DNA of 64,000 nucleotides. Source: Oscillospiraceae bacterium (GTDB taxonomy: Bacteria; Bacillota; Clostridia; Oscillospirales; Oscillospiraceae). Location of the stretch: positions 124,001 to 188,000 of the forward strand of contig CAJTEA010000001.1 in NCBI GenBank assembly GCA_910575265.1, written 5' to 3'. The translations under genes were made by a program, and so were the position numbers. This document shows positions 1-8,336 of this stretch, piece by piece (position 1 is the stretch's first letter; the number at the start of each line of letters is the position of its first letter). The notes beneath the pieces are model-generated. The model was not told where the DNA came from. It made no database searches and worked only from the letters and a program-made list of their open reading frames with translations.

Positions 1-2199
1 CAGCTCAAGGCCCTGCCCCAGCCGGGAGAGATCATCATTACCGTGGGCGGGCTGTCCGGCGGTTTTGAGTACCCGGAGCTAAAGCTGGCCGTCCTCACTG
101 AGGGGGAGAAGGCCGCGGGGAAAAAGCCCCGGCGGCCCAAGGACGCCACCAACCGGCAGAAGCTGAAGTCTTACGCCGACCTCACCCCCGGGGACCTGGT
201 GGTTCATGAGCACCACGGGGTGGGCCGCTATGTGGGGATAGTGAAAATGCCGGTGGACGGCATTGAGAAGGACTATGTGAAAATCGCCTACGCCGGCACC
301 GATGTGCTCTATGTCCCCGCCACCCAGCTGGACCTGGTGTCCAAATACATCGGCGGCGGCGAGGGCGCCAACGAGGCCAAAAAGCTGAACCGCCTGGGGG
401 GCCAGGAGTGGGAAAAAGCCAAGAAAAAGGCTAAAAAGGCGGCGCGGGACTTGGCCAAGGGGTTGATTCAGCTCTACGCCCAACGCCAGCGTCAGCCGGG
501 CTACGCCTTCGCCCCTGATTCCCCCTGGCAGCGGGAGTTTGAGGAGCAGTTTGAATATACCGAGACCGACGACCAGCTGCGGTGCGTCGAGGAGATCAAG
601 CGGGATATGGAGCGGCCCACCCCCATGGACCGGCTGCTGTGCGGCGACGTGGGCTACGGCAAGACGGAGGTGGCCTTCCGGGCTATGATGAAGTGCGTGC
701 TGGACGGCAAGCAGGCGGCAATTTTAGTGCCCACCACAGTTCTGGCCCGGCAGCACTACCTCACCGCCCTGCGCCGGTTCCAGAAGTACCCCGTCAGCAT
801 CGACGTGGTGTCCCGCTTCCGCACCCCCGCCCAGATGAAGGAGACCCTGCGCAAGGTGGAGGAGGGCCAGGTGGATATTCTCATCGGCACCCACCGGCTG
901 TTCAACAAGGACGTGCGCTTTAAGGACCTGGGGCTGCTGGTGGTAGACGAGGAACAGCGGTTTGGGGTGCAGCACAAGGAGAAGCTGAAGGAGAACTTTC
1001 AACAGGTGGATGTGCTCACCCTGTCCGCCACCCCCATCCCCCGGACGCTGAATATGGCCCTCTCCGGCATCCGGGACATGTCCACCCTGGAGGAGCCCCC
1101 CGCCGACCGCCAGCCAGTGCAGACCTATGTGCTGGAACACGACTGGAACCTTCTGGCCGACGCCATGCGCCGGGAGCTGGAGCGGGGCGGGCAGGTGTTC
1201 TACCTCCACAACCGGGTGGAGACCATCGACCGGTGCGCCGCCCGCATCCAGACCCTCCTCGGGGAGGACGCCGCCATTGGTGTGGCCCACGGGCGGATGG
1301 CCCAGGAGGCCATTGACGACGTGATGGCCCGGATGACCGACGGGGAGCTGAACGTGCTGGTGTGCACCACCATCATCGAGACGGGCATCGACCTGCCCAA
1401 TGTGAACACCCTCATTATGGAGGACGCGGACAAGCTGGGTCTGGCCCAGCTCCACCAGATCCGGGGCCGGGTGGGACGGTCCAGCCGCCGGGCTTTCGCC
1501 TACCTCACCTACCGGAAAGGGAAGGTGCTCAGCGAGGTGGCCTCCAAGCGGCTGGAGGCCATCCGGGAGTTCGCCGAGTTCGGCTCCGGCTTCAAGATCG
1601 CCATGCGGGACCTGGAGATTCGCGGGGCGGGCAACGTGCTGGGGCCGGAGCAGAGCGGATTTCTCCTCTCCGTGGGCTACGACATGTACCTGAAGCTGCT
1701 GGAGGAGGCGGTTCTGCTGGAGCGGGGCCAGCCCCTGCCCACCCGTACCGAGTGCGCCGCCAATCTCAGCGTGTCCGCCTCTATCCCGGACAAGTACGTC
1801 CCCGCTCCAGAGCAGCGGATGGACCTGTACCGCCGCATCGCCGCCATCCGCGGCGAGGAGGAAGCTGACGAGCTGGTGGACGAGCTGATCGACCGCTACG
1901 GTGAGCCCCCCAGGCCGGTGAACAACCTGATTTCCGTGGCCCTCCTCCGGGCGACAGCGGCCCAGTGCCGCATTAACGACCTGGCCCAGAAGGGAGATAA
2001 GCTGATCTTTACCCTGGACGAGTTCTGGCTGGAGCCCTTTTCCGCCCTGTGCGCCCAGGAGAAGTATGCCAAGCGCCTCCTCCTCATGCCCGGGGAGGTG
2101 CCCCGGTTCTCCTTCCGGCTGGCGAAAAACGAGGACCCCCTCCGAGCTGCCCGGCAGGTGGTGGAGGACTACGCCAAGGTGCTGAAGGTAGAGCTATAG
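1..2199 (+). CDS. mfd: Transcription-repair coupling factor Mfd (C-terminal part)
   Basis: This is the 3' part of mfd; the reading frame is open from base 1, so the start lies upstream. Mfd is a DNA translocase that removes RNA polymerase stalled at lesions and recruits the UvrABC repair system. Visible in order are the CarD-like RNA polymerase interaction domain ([17 protein letters not shown] at about 50-115 of the visible part), a superfamily 2 helicase core with Walker [10 protein letters not shown] (about 215) and a DEEQ box (about 315), the SATPIPRTL motif, the second helicase lobe with QIRGRVGRS, the RGAGNVLG element, and a C-terminal TRCF domain. About 730 of the usual 1150 residues are present. 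No defect is seen. Confidence 0.97.
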   Translation, partial: QLKALPQPGEIIITVGGLSGGFEYPELKLAVLTEGEKAAGKKPRRPKDATNRQKLKSYADLTPGDLVVHEHHGVGRYVGIVKMPVDGIEKDYVKIAYAGTDVLYVPATQLDLVSKYIGGGEGANEAKKLNRLGGQEWEKAKKKAKKAARDLAKGLIQLYAQRQRQPGYAFAPDSPWQREFEEQFEYTETDDQLRCVEEIKRDMERPTPMDRLLCGDVGYGKTEVAFRAMMKCVLDGKQAAILVPTTVLARQHYLTALRRFQKYPVSIDVVSRFRTPAQMKETLRKVEEGQVDILIGTHRLFNKDVRFKDLGLLVVDEEQRFGVQHKEKLKENFQQVDVLTLSATPIPRTLNMALSGIRDMSTLEEPPADRQPVQTYVLEHDWNLLADAMRRELERGGQVFYLHNRVETIDRCAARIQTLLGEDAAIGVAHGRMAQEAIDDVMARMTDGELNVLVCTTIIETGIDLPNVNTLIMEDADKLGLAQLHQIRGRVGRSSRRAFAYLTYRKGKVLSEVASKRLEAIREFAEFGSGFKIAMRDLEIRGAGNVLGPEQSGFLLSVGYDMYLKLLEEAVLLERGQPLPTRTECAANLSVSASIPDKYVPAPEQRMDLYRRIAAIRGEEEADELVDELIDRYGEPPRPVNNLISVALLRATAAQCRINDLAQKGDKLIFTLDEFWLEPFSALCAQEKYAKRLLLMPGEVPRFSFRLAKNEDPLRAARQVVEDYAKVLKVEL

Positions 2200-2205
2200 C
2201 TGTAA

Positions 2206-2276
2206 AACCGGCCTCATAGAGGCCGGTTCAGCTTGTCGAAAAAGTCTGCCCCAAGACAGACTTTTTCGACAAGCTG
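2206..2276 (+). terminator. Hairpin plus long perfect inverted repeat after mfd
   Basis: A 10-bp stem (2206-2215 with 2219-2228, loop ATA) is followed at once by a perfect 20-bp inverted repeat (2229-2248 with 2257-2276, loop of 8). Neither ends in a clear T-run on the plus strand, but A/T-rich blocks inside the 20-bp arms could serve. It lies between the converging mfd and the DUF6882-like gene and probably terminates from both sides. Confidence 0.6.
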
Positions 2277-2307
2277 AGCGGCCGCCTGGATGGTCGGCCG
2301 CTGTCTG

Positions 2308-3084
2308 TTACTGCTTCAGGTTTTTGATTCGGTAGTGCTCCCCCGCCTGTTCAAACTCCACGGTCACATCTTTGCCAAAGTGGGCGGTGAGGGTGTCGCC
2401 GTTCCAGTCGAAGGGGGTTTTGTTCCAGCGCAGGAAGGACTCGGCGAAGATTTTGTGGTCCAGATAGAACTGCTGGATGCACTGGGATGTGTTGTTGATG
2501 AAGGTAATGCCGTCCACCGGGACGAACAACTCCCCGGGCATATCGCACAGGGCCACAAAAGCGGCCCCCTGTCCGCCGCCGGTGGGGCAGCGGTAGTAGC
2601 ACCGGTCCTCCGCCAGGGCTCCGCACACCACCATGGAGAAGTTGTGGCCGTTGAAGGTGTCGTTCAGCTCGCATTGGGCATGAATCAAGGGCTCCAGCCC
2701 CCAGGCCTGGCCGTAGGTCCGGGCAATGTGGACCTGGCCCAGGACGTTGTCGGGAAACTGGTTGATATTTTCCCAGCCCCACAGCCAGGAGTTGGATACG
2801 TAGGACTCGCTGCCCAGGAACTGGACGCGGAATTCCTGTTTGCCCAGGGTGAGGGTTCCCTTCTCAAAGTCGATATACCACCCCTCTTCCCCCTTTACCA
2901 GGTCCAGAAAGGCGTGCTGGACGGTGAACATTTTTCCCAGGCAGGCGGAAAACACCTGGTCCCAGTTGGACATGTCCACCCCTTCGGGGAAAAATCCCAC
3001 CGGCGCGCCGGGACCGGCGTTGGAGGCCGGGGGCGTTTCCGGGGAGGGGGGTTGTTTCCTAAACAGATGCTGAAACAGGGACAT
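2308..3084 (-). CDS. DUF6882-like protein
   Basis: This 258-residue soluble protein has no signal peptide. After a proline-rich linker (about 10-30) comes a compact domain with tryptophan-rich segments (SNSWLWGWENINQFPDN at about 97-113) and TYGQAWGLEPL, which I recognise from the DUF6882 family; the function of that family is not known. A strong AAGGAGCG site sits upstream of ATG 3084. It converges on mfd and diverges from the LytTR regulator. The family call rests on remembered sequence pattern only. Confidence 0.6.
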   Translation of the reverse strand: MSLFQHLFRKQPPSPETPPASNAGPGAPVGFFPEGVDMSNWDQVFSACLGKMFTVQHAFLDLVKGEEGWYIDFEKGTLTLGKQEFRVQFLGSESYVSNSWLWGWENINQFPDNVLGQVHIARTYGQAWGLEPLIHAQCELNDTFNGHNFSMVVCGALAEDRCYYRCPTGGGQGAAFVALCDMPGELFVPVDGITFINNTSQCIQQFYLDHKIFAESFLRWNKTPFDWNGDTLTAHFGKDVTVEFEQAGEHYRIKNLKQ

Positions 3085-3122
3085 AGCGGTCGCTCCTTTT
3101 CTGCTTTGTTTGGAGATGCTGT

Positions 3123-3161
3123 GCGCTGAAATCAGGATATCACTTCAGCGCGCTGAAATCA
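3123..3161. promoter_or_regulatory. Palindrome cluster in the divergent intergenic region
   Basis: A perfect 14-bp palindrome (TTCAGCGCGCTGAA, 3144-3157) and a third half-site CGCTGAA (3124-3130) form a cluster; the 12-mer GCGCTGAAATCA occurs at 3123 and again at 3150. The cluster lies between the divergent genes at 3084 and 3257, upstream of the regulator promoter, and looks like an operator. The binding protein is unknown. Confidence 0.45.
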
Positions 3162-3184
3162 AGAACAAAGCGGGACAAAATACC

Positions 3185-3212
3185 TTGCTATTACAGAGTT
3201 TTTTGATATAAT
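3185..3212 (+). promoter_or_regulatory. Sigma-A promoter of the LytTR regulator
   Basis: TTGCTA (3185-3190), a 16-bp spacer and TATAAT (3207-3212), about 45 bases before the GTG start at 3257. Confidence 0.65.
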
Positions 3213-3256
3213 AGTATCCAATTGCGGGCCGGAGGACGCAGAAGGGGGCGAGGTAT

Positions 3257-3967
3257 GTGATCCGCGTTTTGATTGCGGAGGACGATCCGCGGTGTTATCA
3301 GGAGCTGGAGCGGTTTCTGGACGACTACAGCCGGGAGACTGGCCGGACCTTTCAAATCACCCACTATGACAATGGCGAGGACCTGGTGGAGCGGTACCGG
3401 CCGGAGTTTGACCTGCTGCTGCTGGATGTGGATATGCCCTTTCTGGACGGCATGACAGCGGCCGGCCACATCCGCGGGGTGGACCCGGAGGTGGTGATTG
3501 TCTTTGTCACCAATCTGGCCCAGTACGCCATCCAGGGCTATTCGGTGAACGCCCTGGACTACATTCTCAAGCCGCTGAACTATTTCTCCTTCTCCCAGCG
3601 GCTCACCCGCTGCCTGCGCTATGTGAAGAAGCGGGAGGAGGCCTATGTCACGGTATCGGTGAAGGGGGGCGCGCTGAAGCTGGAGGTGGGGGATATCTGC
3701 TACATTGAGCGGCTGGGCCACCAGCTGATGTTCCACACCCGGGATGGCATCCACGCCTCCTCCTCCACCCTTCAGCAGATGGAGGAGGCGCTGGCGGACA
3801 GGGGGTTTGCCCGCCGCAACAAGGGATATCTGGTGAATCTGGCCCATGTGCGGGGGGTGCAGGACGGCTGCGCCGTGGTCCAAGGGGACCGGCTGCTCAT
3901 CAGCCGGGGCCGCCGGGCCGCCTTTCTGGACGCCCTGGCCGACTATGTGGGAGGGATACGGGCATGA
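3257..3967 (+). CDS. LytTR-family response regulator
   Basis: This 236-residue cytoplasmic transcription regulator has a receiver domain (1-120) with acidic pocket EDD (residues 9-11), phospho-acceptor Asp57 in LLLLDVDMP, and Lys in ALDYILKPL. A LytTR DNA-binding domain follows (about 132-232: ICYIERLGHQ ... RRNKGYLVNL). Such regulators bind tandem 9-bp direct repeats and pair with GHKL sensor kinases. The start is GTG after AGGGGGCGAGG. Its stop overlaps the kinase start by 4 bp. The partner kinase is broken, so the regulator may now be an orphan. Its likely target is the GH3 gene at 5482, whose upstream region carries matching boxes. Confidence 0.9.
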   Translation: MIRVLIAEDDPRCYQELERFLDDYSRETGRTFQITHYDNGEDLVERYRPEFDLLLLDVDMPFLDGMTAAGHIRGVDPEVVIVFVTNLAQYAIQGYSVNALDYILKPLNYFSFSQRLTRCLRYVKKREEAYVTVSVKGGALKLEVGDICYIERLGHQLMFHTRDGIHASSSTLQQMEEALADRGFARRNKGYLVNLAHVRGVQDGCAVVQGDRLLISRGRRAAFLDALADYVGGIRA

Positions 3968-5302
3968 ATCAGGTCTACCACTCCGACATTCCCCGGCTGT
4001 TCACCGCCATTGCCGAGTGGTGCGCCTGTCTGGTCTTTCTCCGCAAGCGCCCCCCCGCGCGTGACCGGTCCCCGGCTGTGGGGGGCGCTGGGGGCGGGGC
4101 TGGCGGTCCAGTGCCTGTTTCTGTGCCTGACAGACGGGCTGCACATCGTCCTGTGGTTCCCCTGTATGATAGGGGCGGTGGGGCTGATGTTCGGCCTGAT
4201 CGCCGTCTGCTGCAATATTCCCCTGCCCAGCGCGGGCTATTTGACCGCCTGCGCCTTCCTCACCGCGGAGTTTGCCGCCTCGCTGGAGTGGCAGCTGTAC
4301 TCCTACACCCGGCATACGCTGGGCCTGCCGGAGGGCGGCTGGCGGACAGCGGCGCTCTCCCTGGTCTTTCTGTTCGTGGTCTATGCCGGGGTATTTGAGC
4401 TGATGCGGAGGCTGGTCGGCCGGCAGGAGGACCCGCCCTCCGCCCTGGTTTTCCGGGCGGGGGAGCTGTGGCCCCCGGTGGTCATCAGCACGGCCTGCTT
4501 TCTGATGAGCAATCTGTCCTTCGTCTATTCCAACACCCCGTTCAGCAGCTCCGCCCTTGAGAGCGTCTACAACATCCGCACCCTGATCGACCTGGCCGGG
4601 GTGGCCATGCTGTACGCTTACCATGTCCAGCGGTGTGAGCTGTACATGCAGCGGGAGCTGGACGCCATCCAGAATGTTTTGCGAAATCAGTATGTCCAGT
4701 ACAAGCAGTCCCGGGAGAGCATTGATGTGGTCAACCGGAAGTACCACGACCTGAAGCACCAGATCGCCGTCCTCCGCATGGAGCGGGACCCCCAGCGGCG
4801 GCTGGACTTTCTGGATAGCATGGAGGAGGAGATCCGCGCCTACGAGGCCTAGAACAAGACGGGCAACTCGGTGCTGGATACCGTCCTCACCGGCAAGAGC
4901 CTGTACTGTGCCCGCCACGGGGTGGAGCTGACCTGCGTGGCCGATGGGGCCCGGCTGGACTTTATGGATGTGATGGACATCTGTTCCATCTTCGGCAATA
5001 TTCTGGACAACGCCATCGAGTGTGAGCTGACCATTCAGGACAGGAAGAAGCGGCTGATTCACCTGGCGGTATACACCCGAAAGGACTTTCTGGTGATCCA
5101 GTGTGAGAATTACTGCGAGGAGAAGCTGGAGTTTCAGGACGGCCTGCCTGTGTCCACCAAGGGGGACGGGGCGTATCACGGCTTTGGCATCAAGTCCATC
5201 CGCTACGCCGCCGGGAAATACGGCGGGACCGTGACCATCCACAACCGGGACAGCTGGTTTGAACTGAATCTTGTCATTCCGATTAAGGACCCGGTTGTTT
5301 GA
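3964..5302 (+). pseudogene. GHKL sensor histidine kinase, broken by frameshift and stop codon
   Basis: Frame 1 from ATG 3964 (MNQVYHSDIPRLFTAIAEW) is open but changes meaning at a run of seven C (4050-4056). From there frame 2 carries the membrane part, with several hydrophobic helices up to about 4640, then the dimerisation helix with YHDLKHQIAVLRMERD (4741-4788). A TAG at 4850-4852 interrupts the frame; it continues at once as NKTGNSVLDTVL and then the ATPase domain with N-box GNILDNAIEC and G-box YHGFGIKSIR to 5302. Six C and CAG instead of TAG would restore one protein of about 445 residues. This is the cognate kinase of the LytTR regulator by 4-bp overlap. Two independent lesions argue for real decay, although an assembly error in the C-run is possible. 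Confidence 0.85.
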
Positions 5303-5352
5303 AATGTCAAATGACCGGGCCATTCTTTGTGCAGAAATTACATATCCAAAAA

Positions 5353-5383
5353 CAGTTTGCGCGGGAAATTAAGCAGTTTGCGC
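5353..5383 (+). promoter_or_regulatory. Tandem LytTR-type binding sites
   Basis: The 10-mer CAGTTTGCGC occurs exactly at 5353-5362 and 5374-5383, a period of 21 bp, two helical turns. LytTR regulators are known to bind pairs of roughly ACAGTTNAG-like direct repeats at this spacing. The pair lies upstream of the GH3 promoter and downstream of the LytTR system. Confidence 0.65.
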
Positions 5384-5410
5384 TTGTTGCGCGCTGGGGA
5401 CAATAATATG

Positions 5411-5419
5411 TGTTACACT
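5411..5419 (+). promoter_or_regulatory. Extended -10 promoter of the GH3 cluster
   Basis: TGT followed by TACACT (5414-5419) forms an extended -10; no good -35 hexamer is present at the right distance, as expected for an activator-dependent promoter served by the upstream direct repeats. Confidence 0.5.
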
Positions 5420-5481
5420 TTAGATCATAACCGCCGGGCAGAGCCTTCGTCCCGGCAAACTATGGAAGAGGAGAGGAAACC

Positions 5482-8274
5482 ATGATTAACCTGCTCGCAA
5501 CCCTGTTATCCCCCATTTTTGAACCCATGTACGCCACCGTCTCCGGCGCGCTGAACGCCTCCAAGGTCAATCTGTCCGACTCCACCGTGTCCGCCAGCAA
5601 GGATGTCATCCGCGAGGTGGGCGGGGAGGGCCTGGTGCTGGTGAAGAACAACGGCATCCTGCCGCTGTCCTCCGACGTCAGCAATTTGAACGTCTTCGGC
5701 TGGGGCTCCATCGACAACATCTTCGGCGGCACCGGCTCCGGCTCCTCCGACGGCTCCACCGCGGTGGGGGCGCTCCAGTCCCTGAAGGACGCGGGCTATG
5801 CCACCAACGAGGAGCTGACCAAGCTGTACCGCGACTACCGCGCCAGCCGCCCCGTTACCAGCATGAGCGCTCAGGACTGGACCCTTCCTGAGCCCACCGC
5901 CGACGCCTATACCGACAGCGTTATGAGCCAGGCGAAGGGCTTTTCTGACACCGCCGTCATCGTCATCTGCCGGCCCGGCGGCGAGGGCGCCGATCTGCCC
6001 ACCAACATGAACGCCGTCATTCACGGCACTTACGACGTGGCCCCCAGAGACACTGTAGGCGCCGACGGCCAGCCCAACGCCAACTACAGCTATACCAACG
6101 CCTCCTACACCAACAACGGCTCTTATGACGACTTCGAGCCGGGCGAGCACTACCTGGAGCTGTCCGTCACCGAGGAGAACATGGTGGAAAAGGTGTGCGC
6201 CGAGTTTGACAACGTGGTTGTGGTCATCAACGCCAACAACGCCATGGAGCTGGGCTGGGTGGACCAGTACCCCTCCATCGGCGCGGTCATCCTGGCCCCC
6301 GGCACCGGCAACACCGGCATGGCGCCTCTGGGCCAGATTCTCTCCGGAGAAGTGAACCCCTCCGGCCGGACGGTGGACACCTACGTCAAGGACCTGACCG
6401 CCACCCCCACCTGGAACAACTTCGGTAACCTGGCCTACTCCAACGTGGACGACCTGAAGCGGCAGATTGCCGCCAACGACGGCGCCTACGAGGGCAACAT
6501 GGCCTTTGTCAACTACGTGGAGGGCATCTACGTGGGCTACAAGTTCTATGAGACCGCCGCCCAGGAGGGCCTGATCGCCTATGACGACTATGTTCAGTAC
6601 CCCTTCGGCTACGGCCTGAGCTACACAACCTTTACCCAGAGCATTGAAAACTTCTCTGACAGCGGCGACACCGTCTCCTTTGACGTAAACGTCACCAACA
6701 CCGGTTCCGCCGCCGGCAAGGAGGTTGTGGAGGTCTACTTCGAGCCTCCCTACACCAACGGAGGTATCGAAAAGGCCAGCGTCAACCTGGTCCAGTTCGG
6801 CAAGACCCAGCTGCTGGAGCCAAACGCCTCTGAAACTATCCACTTCGATATTCCCAAGGAGGACTTTGCCTCCTATGACGATGGGATCAAGGTGAAGGGC
6901 GGCGGCTATATCCTGGAGGCCGGGGACTACACCCTGTCCATCCGCTCCAGCTCTCACACCGTGCTGGACACCGCCGCCTTCACGGTGGACGCCGACATGG
7001 ACTACAGCTCCGGCCGGCCCAGCGACGGTACGCCCGCCGTCAACGTGTTCCAGGACTACTCCCGGGGCGACTTTGTCCAGCTCTCCCGGGCCGACGGCTT
7101 TGCCAACTACGCTCAGGCAACCGCCGCCCCCGCCTCCTATGAGATGAGCGCCGCCACCCGCTCCGCCGTGGAGGCCAGCGCCGTGGGCATCTATGATCCC
7201 ACTCTTTATGACAACGCCTCCGACGCCATGCCCGCTCTGGGTGCCAAGAACGGCCTGAAGCTGGCCGATTTGGCCGGCAAGAGCTATGACGACCCCCAAT
7301 GGGAGGGGCTGCTGGACCAGCTTACCTTTGAGGATATGGTCACCATGATTAACGTGGGCGGCTGGCAAACCGCGGCGGTGGACTCTGTAGGCAAAATTGC
7401 CACCTCCGACTGTGACGGCCCCGCCGGCCTGTCCAATTTTGTCACTGGCGCTTACGGCACCGCCTACCCCTCCGAGGTCCTCATGGCCCAGACCTGGAAC
7501 AAGGAGCTGATTTATAACATGGGTGTGGCCATGGGCCAGGAGTACGCCGAGGCCAGCAACTACGGCTGGTACGGCCCGGCTATGAACACCCACCGCTCCG
7601 CCTTTGCCGGACGCAACTTTGAATACTATTCCGAGGACGGCGTGCTGGCCGGCTATATCGGCGCGGCCGAGATCAACGGCGCCGCCACCAAGGGCCTGTA
7701 CCCCTATATCAAGCATTTTGCCCTGAACGACCAGGAGACCAACCGCTGCTCCTTCCTGCTTACATACGCCTCCGAGCAGGCCATTCGGGAAATTTACCTC
7801 AAGCCCTTTGAGCTGTGCGTGAAGAACTACACCGGCACCCCCCTGGCCGTGATGTCCTCCTTCAACTGGATCGGCACCAAGCCCTCCTGCTCCAATCCGG
7901 ATCTGCTCAACACCGTGCTCCGGAACGAATGGGGCTTTGTGGGCATGGTAGAGACCGACTACAACGGCTCCTACGGCTATATGATCTCCGACCACTGCGT
8001 CCGCGCCGGAAACGACCTGATGCTGGGCTTCGGCCAGGCCGAGTCTAACAAATTCACCGACCAGAGCGCCACCGCCACCCTGGCTATGCGCCAGTCCTGC
8101 AAGAACATCCTGTACACCATCGGCAACAGCGGCTACTATGCCAACGGCGACCCCACCGACGGCATGGACAACATGACCAGGACCTTCCTCATGGCCGATA
8201 TCGGCATCGGCGTGGTCCTGGTGGCCGCCGAGGCCCTGCTGCTCCTGAACTACCGCAAGCGCGGGGCCCAATAA
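5482..8274 (+). CDS. GH3 beta-glycosidase with reversed domain order, membrane anchored
   Basis: This 930-residue protein hydrolyses beta-glycosides. The order is reversed from typical GH3: first the alpha/beta sandwich domain (about 40-370: GEGLVLVKNNGILPLS, RPGGEGADLP), then a fibronectin-III-like domain (about 390-500), then the TIM-barrel domain (about 610-890) with SDCDGPAG, NFEYYSEDG, KHFALNDQE and the probable nucleophile Asp826 in VETDYNGS. Such permuted GH3 enzymes are known from Ruminococcus and Butyrivibrio. One C-terminal membrane helix (about 903-921) ends in RKRGAQ. No classical signal peptide is seen; the N-terminus is only moderately hydrophobic. The start follows GGAGAGG. The next GH3 gene lies 62 bp downstream. 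Substrate not predictable from sequence. Confidence 0.9.
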   Translation: MINLLATLLSPIFEPMYATVSGALNASKVNLSDSTVSASKDVIREVGGEGLVLVKNNGILPLSSDVSNLNVFGWGSIDNIFGGTGSGSSDGSTAVGALQSLKDAGYATNEELTKLYRDYRASRPVTSMSAQDWTLPEPTADAYTDSVMSQAKGFSDTAVIVICRPGGEGADLPTNMNAVIHGTYDVAPRDTVGADGQPNANYSYTNASYTNNGSYDDFEPGEHYLELSVTEENMVEKVCAEFDNVVVVINANNAMELGWVDQYPSIGAVILAPGTGNTGMAPLGQILSGEVNPSGRTVDTYVKDLTATPTWNNFGNLAYSNVDDLKRQIAANDGAYEGNMAFVNYVEGIYVGYKFYETAAQEGLIAYDDYVQYPFGYGLSYTTFTQSIENFSDSGDTVSFDVNVTNTGSAAGKEVVEVYFEPPYTNGGIEKASVNLVQFGKTQLLEPNASETIHFDIPKEDFASYDDGIKVKGGGYILEAGDYTLSIRSSSHTVLDTAAFTVDADMDYSSGRPSDGTPAVNVFQDYSRGDFVQLSRADGFANYAQATAAPASYEMSAATRSAVEASAVGIYDPTLYDNASDAMPALGAKNGLKLADLAGKSYDDPQWEGLLDQLTFEDMVTMINVGGWQTAAVDSVGKIATSDCDGPAGLSNFVTGAYGTAYPSEVLMAQTWNKELIYNMGVAMGQEYAEASNYGWYGPAMNTHRSAFAGRNFEYYSEDGVLAGYIGAAEINGAATKGLYPYIKHFALNDQETNRCSFLLTYASEQAIREIYLKPFELCVKNYTGTPLAVMSSFNWIGTKPSCSNPDLLNTVLRNEWGFVGMVETDYNGSYGYMISDHCVRAGNDLMLGFGQAESNKFTDQSATATLAMRQSCKNILYTIGNSGYYANGDPTDGMDNMTRTFLMADIGIGVVLVAAEALLLLNYRKRGAQ

Positions 8275-8290
8275 AAAACACGACTTCGAA

Positions 8291-8310
8291 GGCCCGCCCG
8301 AGGGCGGGCC
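8291..8310 (+). terminator. Intergenic hairpin between the two GH3 genes
   Basis: GGCCCGCCC-GA-GGGCGGGCC (8291-8310) is a perfect 9-bp stem followed by TCTCCT rather than a T-run. It may cause partial termination or protect the upstream mRNA. Confidence 0.5.
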
Positions 8311-8336
8311 TCTCCTGTCAGGAAGGAGCAAAGAAC

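Noticed and set aside
4850-4852. TAG as a recoded codon in the kinase
   Set aside because: A second lesion upstream, and no sign of amber recoding elsewhere in the window, make plain inactivation more likely.
5506-8331. A 941-residue open frame on the minus strand
   Set aside because: It mirrors the GH3 gene on the plus strand; the product is rich in Gly, Val and His without any domain, and it arises from high GC in codon position 3.
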